The position numbers were made by a program, and so were the translations under genes. A DNA stretch of 64,000 nt from Podocnemis expansa (taxonomy: Eukaryota; Chordata; Testudines; Podocnemididae), in contig ML681994.1 in NCBI GenBank assembly GCA_007922195.1, positions 52,920,298-52,984,297 on the forward strand, given 5' to 3'. The notes below the pieces were generated by a model. The model was given only the letters and a program-made list of their open reading frames with translations. It did not search any database and was not told the origin of the DNA. Numbering within the stretch: the first letter of the stretch is position 1; every line of letters begins with the position of its first letter. Below, in pieces: positions 36,780 to 47,129 of the stretch.

Positions 36780-37064
36780 CCCAAGTACTTAAGGGCCAGG
36801 ATTTACAGATGCTGAGGAATGCATTAACTCAGTACATTTTTCACAGTATCTGCTGTTGGGCTTCTGTGGAGACTCTGTCAGTGTTTACAGTAGAGCTGCT
36901 TAAGAATTTTTCAGTGAAATGTTTTTGTCGTTTGTTGAAAAATACTAATTCTTCAGAACAGAAGCTTTTTCCAGGACTGTATCATGTTCAACGTAACTTT
37001 TATTGGATGAGGTTTGTCAGGTCCAGGGTGGAATTTCTGGAGAGAGAGATGCACCCCATAATAG

Positions 37065-37175
37065 CTAAGACCCCAGTGGTTAGAGCACTCACCTGGGATA
37101 TGAAAGAATGGCAGGGCAGGGACTTGATGCTGGATCTCCCACATCACAGCTGAGTGCTCTAAGCACTGGCCTGTT
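37065..37175. repeat. Head-to-head tRNA-like inverted repeat
   Basis: CCAGTGGTTAGAGCACTCA (37073-37091) and TGAGTGCTCTAAGCACTGG (37151-37169) are inverted with one mismatch. Each arm looks like a tRNA D-arm/A-box region, so two tRNA-derived heads face each other. Probably a SINE family. Confidence 0.5.
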
Positions 37176-37623
37176 TGTCTGATCATTAGTGAGAGATCTC
37201 ATCCTGTGCCTGAGAACCCTTTCCTAATTAAAACACTTGGTATGTTCCCATCCCATCAGAAGTTTTAGAAAGCTGGCATTTCCTAGTGAAAAAAGTCCCG
37301 ACTGGCTCTGTGACTGCTGGAATGCCATGCCATAAATGAGAAATGGAAAATTGATATGGTGCTCAAAAGAACATTCTCTAGCACCTGTTATCAATGAGAA
37401 TGATGAGCATGTAGTGTGGAAAAGCTTATGAGGGCTCAAAGACCAGATTTCAACCTCAAAGTCTTTTATGCTTCAACAGAGGTCACTCACAATATATTGT
37501 AGATAGGATTTTTTTTTTTTTAAATGTAGAGGTGTGCTACACATAACTCTCCTCCCACCCGCCCCATCCTAGCAGCCCAGGATGAAATAGTGTTCTTGTT
37601 ATACAACGTCTATTTATTTTATT

Positions 37624-37816
37624 CAGGGCCAGCCCATGGGGTTTTGGTGCTCTAGATGAACTATGACTTTGATGCCGCTGTCAGAGGGCACTACTTTCAT
37701 TTATAAGAGATATGTATTAATATATATTTTAAATAGAGAAAAAAATTCACTTCATCACCCTTAGTCTGGTGCCCTAGGCAACTGCCTAGTTCATTTATAT
37801 GGTTGGGCCAACACTG
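37624..37816. mobile_element. hAT non-autonomous element with perfect TSD
   Basis: Ends CAGGGCCAGCCCATG and TGGTTGGGCCAACACTG are inverted. ATTTTATT is duplicated exactly at 37616-37623 and 37817-37824. Contains GGTGCCCTAGGCAACTGCCTAG near the right end, a motif also seen at 32434-32486. Confidence 0.9.
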
Positions 37817-38539
37817 ATTTTATTTGTGTTTTTAAACCTGTGGGGCCAAAATTCTGCTATTGGGTAAAATATGTAAATCTGGAGTCAGTGAACATGTACT
37901 GTATTTACAGCAGTGTAACAGACTGAAGTCTTTTTGCATTTAAACTGCTACAAGATAGAACTCAGGGTTTCTTCTCTCAGATTCTGAAGAACTTCAGCTC
38001 CTTCATTGACAGTAATGTGAGCTAATGGATTGTAAGGTGAAATTCAAGATCCATACACTAAATATGGATGCTAACAACACATAAATCCAAAAACAGGACT
38101 TTTAGAAGGTCTTAAGTGGTATACGGTGCCAACAGAATGGGTGAATTTAATTGTGTAATGTAGGTTTTCCTTGAGTTTTTCCCCCAAGACAAGAGGCTTA
38201 TTGAAGCATTATTGAGAAGCCATCAACTTTGTCTCTCAGCTGCTGGTCCACCTTTGGTGACAATGTTTTTCTAGATATTGGCTGTAGATAGGATATGAGA
38301 TTGGGGGATGGGACTAGTGTGTGTCGATACAGAAGAGAAAGATTCCACTCATGCATAGTGTGAGTGCTATATTTGGGGTGGGGAGGTGAAGGGCATGTGT
38401 GTGCATGCCTGTGTTGAAGCCTGTGCCTATGACTCACTAGTTCTTTCCCCCTGTCTGAAGTGATTGCCTGGGCTTCTGGTGCTGGCGGGAGGAAAAGGAA
38501 TGGGCCTGCTGCTACTGCCTAGGAGATAAGTGAATGCTG

Positions 38540-38770
38540 CATCCTGAACTCCCACATCATCCCTCTTCCCCACTGCCTCTGCCCATACCTTTTTCCCTTT
38601 CCCTCCCCAGCCCACCACCACCTCCTTCTTCCCCTTCCTCTCCCCACTGTCCTTGCTCCTATCCCTCTTCCCCAGTCCCATATCCACTGCCTTATTCCTT
38701 TATTCCCTTCTCTTCCCCTTGCTCTCTATCCCACCTCACCCATCCTCTTTACCTATTTCCCCTGCCTACC
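38540..38770 (+). repeat. Polypyrimidine tract, about 230 bp
   Basis: Nearly pure C/T on the + strand (CCCTTTCCCTCCCC, TCCTTCTTCCCCTTCC, CTTCTCTTCCCCTTGCTCTC) without a fixed period. The open frames through it are low complexity. Confidence 0.75.
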
Positions 38771-39259
38771 ACATCGCCTTTGCCTTACCACAATACCTTT
38801 ACACAGAAAACAGGATGGTGGCCATGTCCCATGCCCAGCACACATAGAAGGGGAAGCCAACAGGCATCCTGACCCAGGACATGGCATCCAACTGTAGAGT
38901 CCCCAAGCCAGAGCAGCCATTGTCCCTCTGTGTCCTGCACACACCCCACCTTTGTTTGGAGGGCAAAGCCCACCTACTCCCCAAACTATGTCCATAATTT
39001 TACCTAAGCAGTAGCTCCTCTATGCAGAAGATTGACCATTACCACATGGAAAGGAGACTTGCATGAGGGACTCCACCCAGCCTGAATTGCTGACTATCCT
39101 CAGTCTCACAGAAGTTTAATTTAGAGGAAGCACAACTCAGGACTTTCGTAGTTTTCAAATATCTCTAACTCTCAAGTGCTTTAAGAATAAAATTTCTATA
39201 GTTCAGAAATTCCTTTGCTAAGCTTGTGTTCCTTGCTTTCTTGCCACATTGTGCTAGAA

Positions 39260-40098
39260 GACATTAAACAAGAGGCCCAGAGAGCCCTGGAGGAAGTGTA
39301 TCATTCTGGAATGCATTAACGTTATATATGACAGTAGAAGTAATTCTTTTGCACCAGTTGGCACTGGTGAGGCCTCAGCTGGGATACTGTGTCTCGTTAT
39401 GAGTTCCTCCTTTTAAGATGGAGGCAGTGCAGAGCGAAGTAATAAAAATGACAAATGTTTTAGAAAACCTGACCTATGAGAGAGATTCTTAAAAAGACTT
39501 ATGTATTTTTAGTTTTAAGAAGACAAGATGTATGCAGGACCTGGTAATAGCTTTCAAATATTATTAAGGACTGTTCCTAAGAGGATGGTGATAATGTTTT
39601 CCCCATGTCCACAGAAGGTAGGACATGAAGTAATGAGCTTAATCGACAGCAAGGGAAATTAAGGATGGATATTAGGAAAAAATGTTTAACAGTATAGATA
39701 GTTAAGGACTAGAAAGCTTACCAAGGGAGGTTGTCCAGTGTCCAACATTAGACACTTTGAAAAACAGGTCATTAGACAAACATCTGTCAAAGATGATCCA
39801 AATTTCTGGAGGGGTAGCTTTGTTGGTCTGTGTCAGGCAAAAACAAGAAGAGTCCTGTGGCACCTTAAAGGCTGAGAGATTTCTTCGGGCATAAGCTTTC
39901 ACGGGCTCCAACCCGTGAAATATCTGATGAAGTGGGTTGGAGCCCGTGAAAGCTTATGCCCAAAGAAATCTCTCAGCCTTTAAGGTGCCACAGGACTCTC
40001 ATTGTGAAGGATGATCCAGCTATCTGTGATCCTGCCCCCTCACATGGGGGATAATTTCTCAAGATCCCTTTTAGCCCCACATCACTATGATTCTTTGC
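39260..40098 (+). mobile_element. CR1 LINE, ORF2 end to 3' UTR, interrupted by a PLE
   Basis: GGTGAGGCCTCAGCTGGGATACTGTGT, AATAAAAATGACAAATG-TTTAGAAAACCTGACCTATGAG, GACATGAAGTAATGAGCTTAA and GGATATTAGGAAAAA follow the order of CR1 ORF2 C-terminus and 3' UTR. The element resumes after the PLE at 40010 (ATGATCCAGCTATCTGTGATCCTGCC) and ends CACTATGATTCTTTG. No intact frame remains. Confidence 0.85.
39801..40009. mobile_element. PLE hairpin insertion in a CR1
   Basis: Arms 39850-39913 and 39935-39998 are inverted copies, 64 bp with one mismatch and a 21-bp loop. The left, minus-strand arm continues outward into the terminus GGAGGGGTAGCTTTGTTGGTCTG; the right arm stops after CAGGACTCTC. GATGATCCA is repeated at 39792-39800 and 40010-40018, the target duplication within CR1. 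Confidence 0.9.
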
Positions 40099-40177
40099 AT
40101 GCAAAGCCAGTAGGCATACTGAAGACTTTCTGCTGCTTGGAAAGGTTCTATTGTGTGAATTGACTATTCCCTAGGGT

Positions 40178-40355
40178 AGCAGTTCTCAATCACTGTGTTG
40201 GGACACATTACTGTGTCATCACATGATGGTAATTGTGTCATGGAGAGCCAGAAGGATGGCTGGATTCTGCCTGGAGTGGGTGGGCTGGGGTGTTCTGTAG
40301 GCTTCCAACACACCACCAAGTGTGTCACGACCCGCAAAAGGTTGAGAACCACTAT
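40178..40355. mobile_element. hAT non-autonomous element, sister of the 2.77 kb copy
   Basis: It matches the 2771-2948 element along its length (GTGTTGGGA, GGATGGCTGGATT, CCAAGTGTGTCA, AAAGGTTGAGAAC). Flanks CCTAGGGT (40170-40177) and CCTGGGGT (40356-40363) differ at one base, consistent with an aged 8-bp duplication. Confidence 0.85.
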
Positions 40356-40924
40356 CCTGGGGTAATTCCATTTCAATTATGGATTGAGTCACAACAAGTT
40401 CTAGGATTACAGCAAAACAGGATGGTTCTAATCCAGTTTCTGGTTTTCTTGTGATAATTTCATACAGTTCTAATTTTCCATAGTAATAGTTGCAAATGCA
40501 TTCATCATTTAAAATAGAAGGTGGTTGCTTTTTAGTGTATATTTACAAAGCATAAAAAAATAAACTGAAGCGACCATGAGTAACCACAAAGGTCAGGTCA
40601 AGCATTTAAAAATGTTCTTGCCAACATCAAATTGTAGTATTGAGAGTGTGTATGTGTCTCAAACAGTTATGCATTGGTGGTACTTAAGTCTTAAATAAGA
40701 ATAATCAATCCTTTCTTTTTGTCAGTATAGGGAATAAGTGTTAGTGACTTTTTTTAATTATTCAGTTTGAAAAAAACTTCTGTTTTGTGCTTGTACAGTA
40801 TCTAGTACAATCAGGTCTCTTACCTGATTGATCCTTTGACACTACTGTGATAAACATGGTTAATTTATTAAGACTGACAAGAATTATCACAGTCTTTGGG
40901 CCTACTACTGTTTCCAAGGGGGTT

Positions 40925-41083
40925 AGGAAAACATGGTGAGTGAAGTAATATATTTTATTGGACTGAGGGAGACAGTGTTCAAGCCATACAGAACAAACAA
41001 GGAGTCTTGTGGCACTTTTAAAGACCAACAAATACTCCTTATTTGTTTTGCTGAACTAGACCAACGTGGTTACCTCTCTGGAA
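40925..41083. mobile_element. PLE 3' ends, head-to-head
   Basis: Minus-strand AACAAACAAGGAGTCTTGTGGCACTTTTAAAGACCAACAAAT is joined to + strand CTCCTTATTTGTTTTGCTGAACTAGACCAACGTGG, which carries the terminus. To the left (40925-40980) lies an antisense copy of another PLE tail (TCCAATAAAATATATTACTTCACTCACC on the minus strand). Confidence 0.7.
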
Positions 41084-41185
41084 TAAACCAAGCAGAGCTG
41101 TTCTGAGAAAGGTACTCCCAACATCACAGCTAAATGCAAGATGGAACAGATTGTTTAGAATAATTGGTTAGCACATATTTTAAGG

Positions 41186-41308
41186 CAATGGTTTTCAATC
41201 AGTGTGTCATGAGAACTGTCCAAGTGTGCCATGAAATTTAATACAAAGTTAACGAAAATCAATGTAAAACAAACATTGTTTTATCTTAAAACAGTATTCT
41301 ATCCAACA
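41186..41308 (+). mobile_element. hAT-like left-end fragment
   Basis: CAATGGTTTTCAATCAGTGTGTCAT followed by AAAATCAATGTAAAACAAACATTGTTTTATC matches the left part of the 8813-9104 element. The right end is missing. Confidence 0.6.
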
Positions 41309-44300
41309 GTCTGAACTGTTAAGAATTCTAGCTGGAGAGCTGGGTTCAAAGGGGCTCGCAGAGAGTGAAACCATTGCTCCCAGAGAAGAAGCCTTGGAAG
41401 TATGGTCTGATACCAGATTTGGGACTGTTTAAATAACTTCAGACACGTGATCAGGAGAGGTTTGTGAGGGGTAGATGCCACACCATTATGTTCACCCCCC
41501 AAACAACTTCTAACCAAAGAATTCATTATTTTCTCCATTCTATTACTACTATTTAATGATGGGGAAAACCTGAGGCACATGTGGAGAAAGTCATGTGCCT
41601 TAGACTTGGTATGAAGCTAGCTTGGTTGAACCTAGCTCTTGCGAGTACCATTTCAAAGCCTTTGGCCTCAAAGCTAGCCTTTCTCCTGTTCAGATAATGT
41701 GCTGACCACTTGATCTGTGTAACATTGGCTCCCTTGGCTCCCTTTCCAACTGTGTCTATCCCATCCCCAGCCTCCTTATTGTCCTGTGTGGAGAGCCCTC
41801 TTACTATGTACAGTGTGTGTCAAGGCACAGCTGGCCACTTTGCCCATGACCTGTGCTTCTCCTATGCTATAGCCACTGTCCTCCAAAGCAGGATGAATTC
41901 TGAATACTAGCCATCTCTACATTAAATGTTGATTTGTTTGATCTGGATCTGGATGTAATCTACCTTTGTAATGGCAGGGAGCAACTCTTTTCTCCTTCCC
42001 TCCACCTCCAAAAAGGGAGTTTAGGCAGAGTAGGCACAGCAGTAAATTCTGAAACTTATCTTTTTTCTATGCTATCATCTTAAAACTCATCTGTGGCAAT
42101 TTTCCCCCTGAGTTATAATAAAAATATTTTGATTTTTATGCCAATTCATTGACACTTGGTGGAATGAACAGTTACCTCTGACATGTCAACAGGTAGCTGA
42201 AGTGATATGGAAATGTGTGTAACTCTTCTGCCAGGGCAGGCTGGCAGAACAAGGGCCGGGTTCTATATCTAGGCATTTCCTAATGATGTAACATTACCAA
42301 CTGGCTCGAGCACCGACCCAGATTTCTGGGAATCCTGCACTGTGCCCTGGGCACCCAAAGGGGTAAGGCTTCTCCACTTGCAAGCACAAGTCTGAGTGTA
42401 GTGAACAGAACTTTAATAGTAGTAAAATCAAATGTAAAAAGCCAAATAACAGAGATCAGCACTGATCTAGAAAATCAGTACAGAGCAAAGTTCCCAACAA
42501 CCCACACTGCATAACAACATACAAGACTTAATGCAAAACCTTCCAACATGATCCCATGTATCATAACAGCAAATGTAAACCCATTAGGAAAATTGGCACT
42601 GATCTGGAGAATCAGTGCTAACTAGGCTCCCGACCCACCCTAGGGTACATAGGGAGTGTCTTTCACGCCAACTGGCTGCTGGCACCAAACACTGGTCACT
42701 TGCACCATCACTTGGCTCTGCCTGCTGTCCACCAGCTCTGCCCACCGGTCACTCATACCACCCAACTCGCCACTGGCTCTACCAATGGTCACTCGCACCA
42801 CCGAGCTCACTGCTAGCCACTCTCACGATACACTGTCTACCAGCTCTGCCCACCAGTCACTCACACCATCCAGCTCGCTGCTCTTGCCGTCCACCAGTCA
42901 CTTACACTGCCCAACTTGCCACTTTTACCATCCACTAGCTTGTCCATCTGCTGCTCCTCGTCACTGGTTTCAGCTCAGAGAGAGGGTTTCCTCTCTCTAG
43001 TGATTTCAGCTCTTAAACCTTAAGTAGCTGCAAACAGCTACTTCTATTAAAATAACAAAGGCCCCAGAAGAAGCCTAGGTAGATCTATCAATTGACAGTG
43101 GGGCCATGGGGGGGGGGGGCAAAATGCCTCAGGCACTGCACCAGAAGGAGCTATGCAAACCCCCACACTTGTCATTCAACTTTTTCAGGCTGAAACATGC
43201 AGTGGCCTCTCTTACAAGTCTCTTTTTATCTAAGGGTTGCTTTTAACTAAGGGTAGATTTTACCCTTTAACTAACCCAGTCAGATTTGGAACAAACAGAG
43301 TAGCAATTCACAAAAGACAGTATTTTATATTTCCCTTCAGTAGAATTACAGATATTGACAGATTTGTGATCAGATTAACTCCAAATACCATTACCCACTA
43401 TGTCCTGCACCCAGTATGCTAATACCTAATTATGCTCTTTGTGTTCATGCTAATATAGGAACCATGCAGATTAGATGTCCCCCACCCCTCAGAAGCTGTT
43501 AGGCACAGCTTCTAAGTCTACCTTATATGTGCATTTGTCTATACAGCTAAACATGAGAGCAACAGCCTATGGATTGGTAAAACTGCCTGGAGTAGCTGGG
43601 TTTCAGAAATCAATGAATAGCTTTCATTGCCCATATACATTAACAAAAAAAAAAAAAGAGCTGTGACCTGTGTAAAATGGATGACACTCTTTGTGTTAAG
43701 TTAATCAAAGTATAATGTAATGAATTTATGAGTAGGAGAATGTGTTTTATCAATGAAAGATTGTTTTTTCATGACTATTACACATTACAGCTTTTCAATA
43801 CCCCATACAACAATCTGTATTAAGGATCATTACTACCATGCAGGGCAGGGATATCATCTGTCTGGAGGACAACTCTGCATCCATTTAAGGCAAAATCTTC
43901 CATTGACTCTAGGGGAACAGCATCTGACCTCAAGCTCTGACTTTTGAGTTCAGCTCACATGTGGCCTTCACAAAAAAAATTGTTTCTGCAGAATCTACGA
44001 TTTTATTCTTAAAGGGTAAAACTCTCTATTCCTAATGATTTTGAAAAAAAAATCCACATATGAACAGAAGGCAATTGATTCAACCTTGTTTTCCTGAGTC
44101 TGCAGTGAGACTGAAGTAATTATTCCAAAAGTTAACTTCATTGAGATCTCTATTCTAAAGCCTATTAATAACACTTTAAGCACTATTTAATTGTTAATTG
44201 TTCTAATGGATGGGCTGGGATAAAAGTGGGAACTGGGAGTTGCACCAAGAAAGAAAGAATAGAGAGTCACAAAAAAAAACGAAGGAAGGAAGATAAACAA

Positions 44301-44593
44301 GGGACAGGAATAGCAGTGGATCAAAAAAGGAGCCTATTTCCCTACTGGGTGTTGCTGTAGACAGCAATAAGATAGTTTAAAATAGCTTAGAAATAAAAGC
44401 TTGTTGTTCTTTTGTAGGATAAGTAAAAATTAGTTAGCTGAAGGATATATGTGTAGTGTAAACAAAGCCCAAATAGCTATTGAAAGAAGGTGATGAGAAT
44501 AATAAGTAGCACTAGTTGTATTGTAGGAAGGATATATGATTTCAAAAGTAGCTAATAAAATAAAGAACTACAGTAACAAGACAAAGAAACAAA
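41309..44593. other. Unique and unclassified DNA around the minisatellite
   Basis: Outside 42683-42965 nothing is recognised. CTGATCTAGAAAATCAGTAC (42463) and CTGATCTGGAGAATCAGTGC (42600) are similar 20-mers 137 bp apart, so the 42.24-43.1 kb stretch may be one decayed repetitive element. Confidence 0.35.
42683..42965 (+). repeat. Degenerate minisatellite, unit about 40 bp
   Basis: Units of the type GTCACTCACACC-NCC-AGCTCGC-NCT...CCACCA recur about every 40 bp for six to seven diverged copies (for example GGTCACTCATACCACCCAACT, GTCACTCACACCATCCAGCT, GTCACTTACACTGCCCAACT). Unlike a tandem gene: no conserved frame. Confidence 0.65.
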
Positions 44594-45750
44594 ATCCAAA
44601 GAGGCAGCTGTGTTAGTCTAGTTCAGTAAAACAGGCAAGAAGTCTTGTGGCACTTAAAAGACTAACAAATATATTGTTGCATGGGCTTTCATAGGAGAAA
44701 ATCCCACTTCGTCAGATGCTTTGAAGATGAGGGGATTTACAGAATGGGAGGCAATAAAAGCAAGGAAGTGTAGGTCATGGGAACAGGTCACACTGTAACA
44801 GCAAATCAAAGCAGCTGTGAAGATTCAAAAGCTGGGGAAAGGCATATAGAGGAAGATGAAATCCAAACTCCCTATTAAGCCCTGAAGAAATGCAATCAAA
44901 TTTGTAAATAAATTCAATCTCAGTAGCCTCTCTTTGAAGCCTTGATTTAGTGTTCATCTGTGTGAGCACAGCAATTAGCAAATTGTTAATGGCGAGATCA
45001 AGAAGATTGAAAAGCTGACCCACTGGTTTTAGACTGTTGTGATTTCTGATGTCAGATTTGTGTCCACTTATTCTTTTGCACAGAGACTGTCCTGTTTGTC
45101 CCCTGTATAAGACAGAGGGGCATTTCTTGCACATGATGGCATAAATCACATTGGTGCATGAGCCTGTGAGTGAGCCTTTGATTGAGTAGCTGGTTTTATT
45201 AGGTCCTGTAACAGTGTCTTTTATGCAGATATGTGGGAAGCCTGGCAGCATGGTTTGTTGCAAGGATATGTACCTGCTTTAATGTTTCTGTTGTTAGGTC
45301 TGCAGTTGCTGGTAAGTATCTGTTTAAGGTTGGGGGGCTGTCTGTAAGAGAGGAGAAGTCTGTCTCCCAAGGCTTGAGAGAGTGAGGGGTCATCTTGTAG
45401 AATAGGTTGTAGATCCCTGAGGATGTGCTGTAGAGGTCTAACTTGGGGGCTGTAGGTGATGGCTAGAGGCATTCTGTTGTTTTTATTTCTTGGGCTTCTC
45501 TTGTAGTAATTGACTTTGGGGTACCTGCCTGGCTCTGTCAGTTTTTCTTCACTTCTGTAGCTGGGTACTGTAGATTTAAGAATGCTTGATGGAGATCCTG
45601 AAGGTGTCTGTCTCTATTTGAGGGATCAGAGCAAATGCGGTTATATCTTAGGGCTTGGCTGTAGGCAATGGACTGTATGGTGCATTTAGGATGAAAGCTC
45701 AATGGAGGTAGGTAACTATACCAATCAGTAGGTTTTTAGTGTAGCGTGGT
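44594..45750 (-). mobile_element. Penelope-like element, lineage A, RT C-terminus, linker, GIY-YIG endonuclease and 3' UTR
   Basis: The best preserved PLE. On the minus strand, 45726-45538 reads TDWYSYLPPLSFHP...IAYSQALRYNRICSD, the RT C-terminal block. 45472-45240 gives LAITYSPQVRPLQHILRDLQ and YRQPPNLKQIL. 45263-44775 gives SCTNVIYAIMCKKCPSVLYR, GQTGQSLCKRISGHKSDIRN, REATEIEFIYKFD and LNREFGF: the GIY-YIG core with Arg and Glu. The three frames need at least two frameshifts. The 3' UTR runs to 44594 (CAAAGAGGCAGCTGTGTTAGTC on +). PLEs encode an RT fused to this nuclease and insert by target-primed synthesis. The 5' end is cut off at the TIR-like element at 45751. Confidence 0.88.
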
Positions 45751-46013
45751 GCTTATGTCTATACTCAAGCTGTTTTTCAGCAGCAGTGGACTGGCATTGC
45801 ATAAATGCCTTGTGTAAATGCCAGCGACTTTCTTAGCTGCCGGCACACACTCAGGAAAGCTGACTGCGAATGCCTTGCAGTCGGCTTTCCCATATGCCAC
45901 CTGGCCCCCAGGACTTATGGAGCCAGCTGCTGGGAGCGCAGCAGTGAGTTGAGACTTGCTGCTAAGTGCTCCTGTAATGCCAGGCTGATGGTGGCAAAAG
46001 TATAGCAATAGCC
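45751..46013. mobile_element. Candidate TIR element between a LINE and a PLE
   Basis: Left CTTATGTCTATACTC and right AAAGTATAGCAATAGCC resemble the same TIR family. The interior holds a fold-back GAAAGCTGACTGC...GCAGTCGGCTTTC and a wider inverted pair around CTGGCATT/AATGCCAG. It separates LINE sequence on its right from PLE sequence on its left. Confidence 0.5.
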
Positions 46014-47107
46014 TAAGTTTGTGTTGGTCAGTCCTCTTGATGTTGAAGACTGCCTTCTTAGATGTTGATGTGCTTTGTCATATATAAGCCTTAGAGCTGA
46101 TGCTTCTCATTCAGCAGTCCCCATATATCAATATTGTGTTCTTTAAACTGATCTTAATGTTTTGATGTGATGAAACTGAAGGTATCGTATGTAACCGAGT
46201 ACTCTAAAGAGTGCTCATTTTTTCCTCTGTTATTGGACTTTGCATTGATTATAACACTGGATGGCACAGTTCTTAAACAAAAGACTTTCTCATTTTCCTG
46301 TTCAATTTGGAGATATTAAGCTTTTGGGGTGGTATTTTGTTTGCTTGGTTTTTGTTTACGTTGTGGTAATCTACTAGGATGTATCCAGATAGTCAGTTTG
46401 GAGACCGATCCTATGATCAGTCTAGCATTTTGCACTTCTCATGGCTTTTTTTTCCATTGTAACAGTCTGCTGTCTCTTCTGATGGTGACCACATAGTCAA
46501 TGAGATGCCAGTGCTTAGATCATGGATGTATTCAAAATGTCTTGTTAGGGTTTGACAGGTGGAAGACCATATTGGTGATGAAGTGGTCCTATTCTATGCA
46601 TTTCTTCAGCAGAAAGAACCCGCTACTGTTGCATTTCCAAGGTCAGTTTTTCCAATCACATCTGGCTATAGCCAGGTAATGTGCATCAACTCTAGCACTG
46701 AAGTCACTAAGAATAAGTTTGCCTGCCTTCAACACTTCTGCTATAAGTGGCCTGATGTCTCTGTAAAATTTGTCCTTGATCATATCTGGGTTGGGCATGG
46801 TGGGTGTAGAGGCACTGATGATAGCTGAATGTCTTTTCCCAAATAGCAGAAGATTCACATCCTTTTGGGAAATTAGTAAACTTGCTGACTGTGTTCCAAT
46901 GACAAAGTCAACTCAACTTCATGTTGCTGCTCTTTGCTATGGCCACTCCAGAAGAAGGTGTAGCCTACTCCTTTTTCAGTGTGTTGTCCTTTTTCATCTA
47001 GGTGAGTTTCATTCAGGGCTGCTATCCAGATGTTATATCTGACCAGCTTTCTAGCAACAAAAGCAGTTCTCCTCTTTGGTCTAGCTGCTGCTATGCACAA
47101 TTATGCA
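46014..47107 (-). mobile_element. Non-LTR LINE (RTE/CFDP2-like) apurinic endonuclease domain, decayed
   Basis: On the minus strand, 47100-46873 reads RRTAFVARKLVRYNIWIAAL then NETHL and GYTFFWSGHSKE. 46858-46643 reads IISASTPTMPNPDMIKDKFY then KLILSDFSAR. These blocks are in the order of APE-type LINE endonucleases. The catalytic Glu is kept, but the usual SAYAPT Tyr and GDFN Asn have been lost (SASTPT, SDFSAR). A frameshift separates the two parts and later blocks (HLIDYV, RTD-like) are broken. No reverse transcriptase follows: the element is 3'-truncated at 46013. The family name is by resemblance only. Confidence 0.75.
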
Positions 47108-47129
47108 ATCCATTAATGTGTGCATATTC

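Noticed and set aside
36710..37153. 147-codon open frame on the + strand
   Set aside because: Crosses a decayed TIR element end and a tRNA-like inverted repeat; the protein has no recognisable family.
38534..38872. Pro/Ser-rich open frame
   Set aside because: Reads through the polypyrimidine tract; low complexity.
42683..42965. CRISPR-like array
   Set aside because: Units are diverged and contiguous without unique spacers; this is vertebrate minisatellite DNA.
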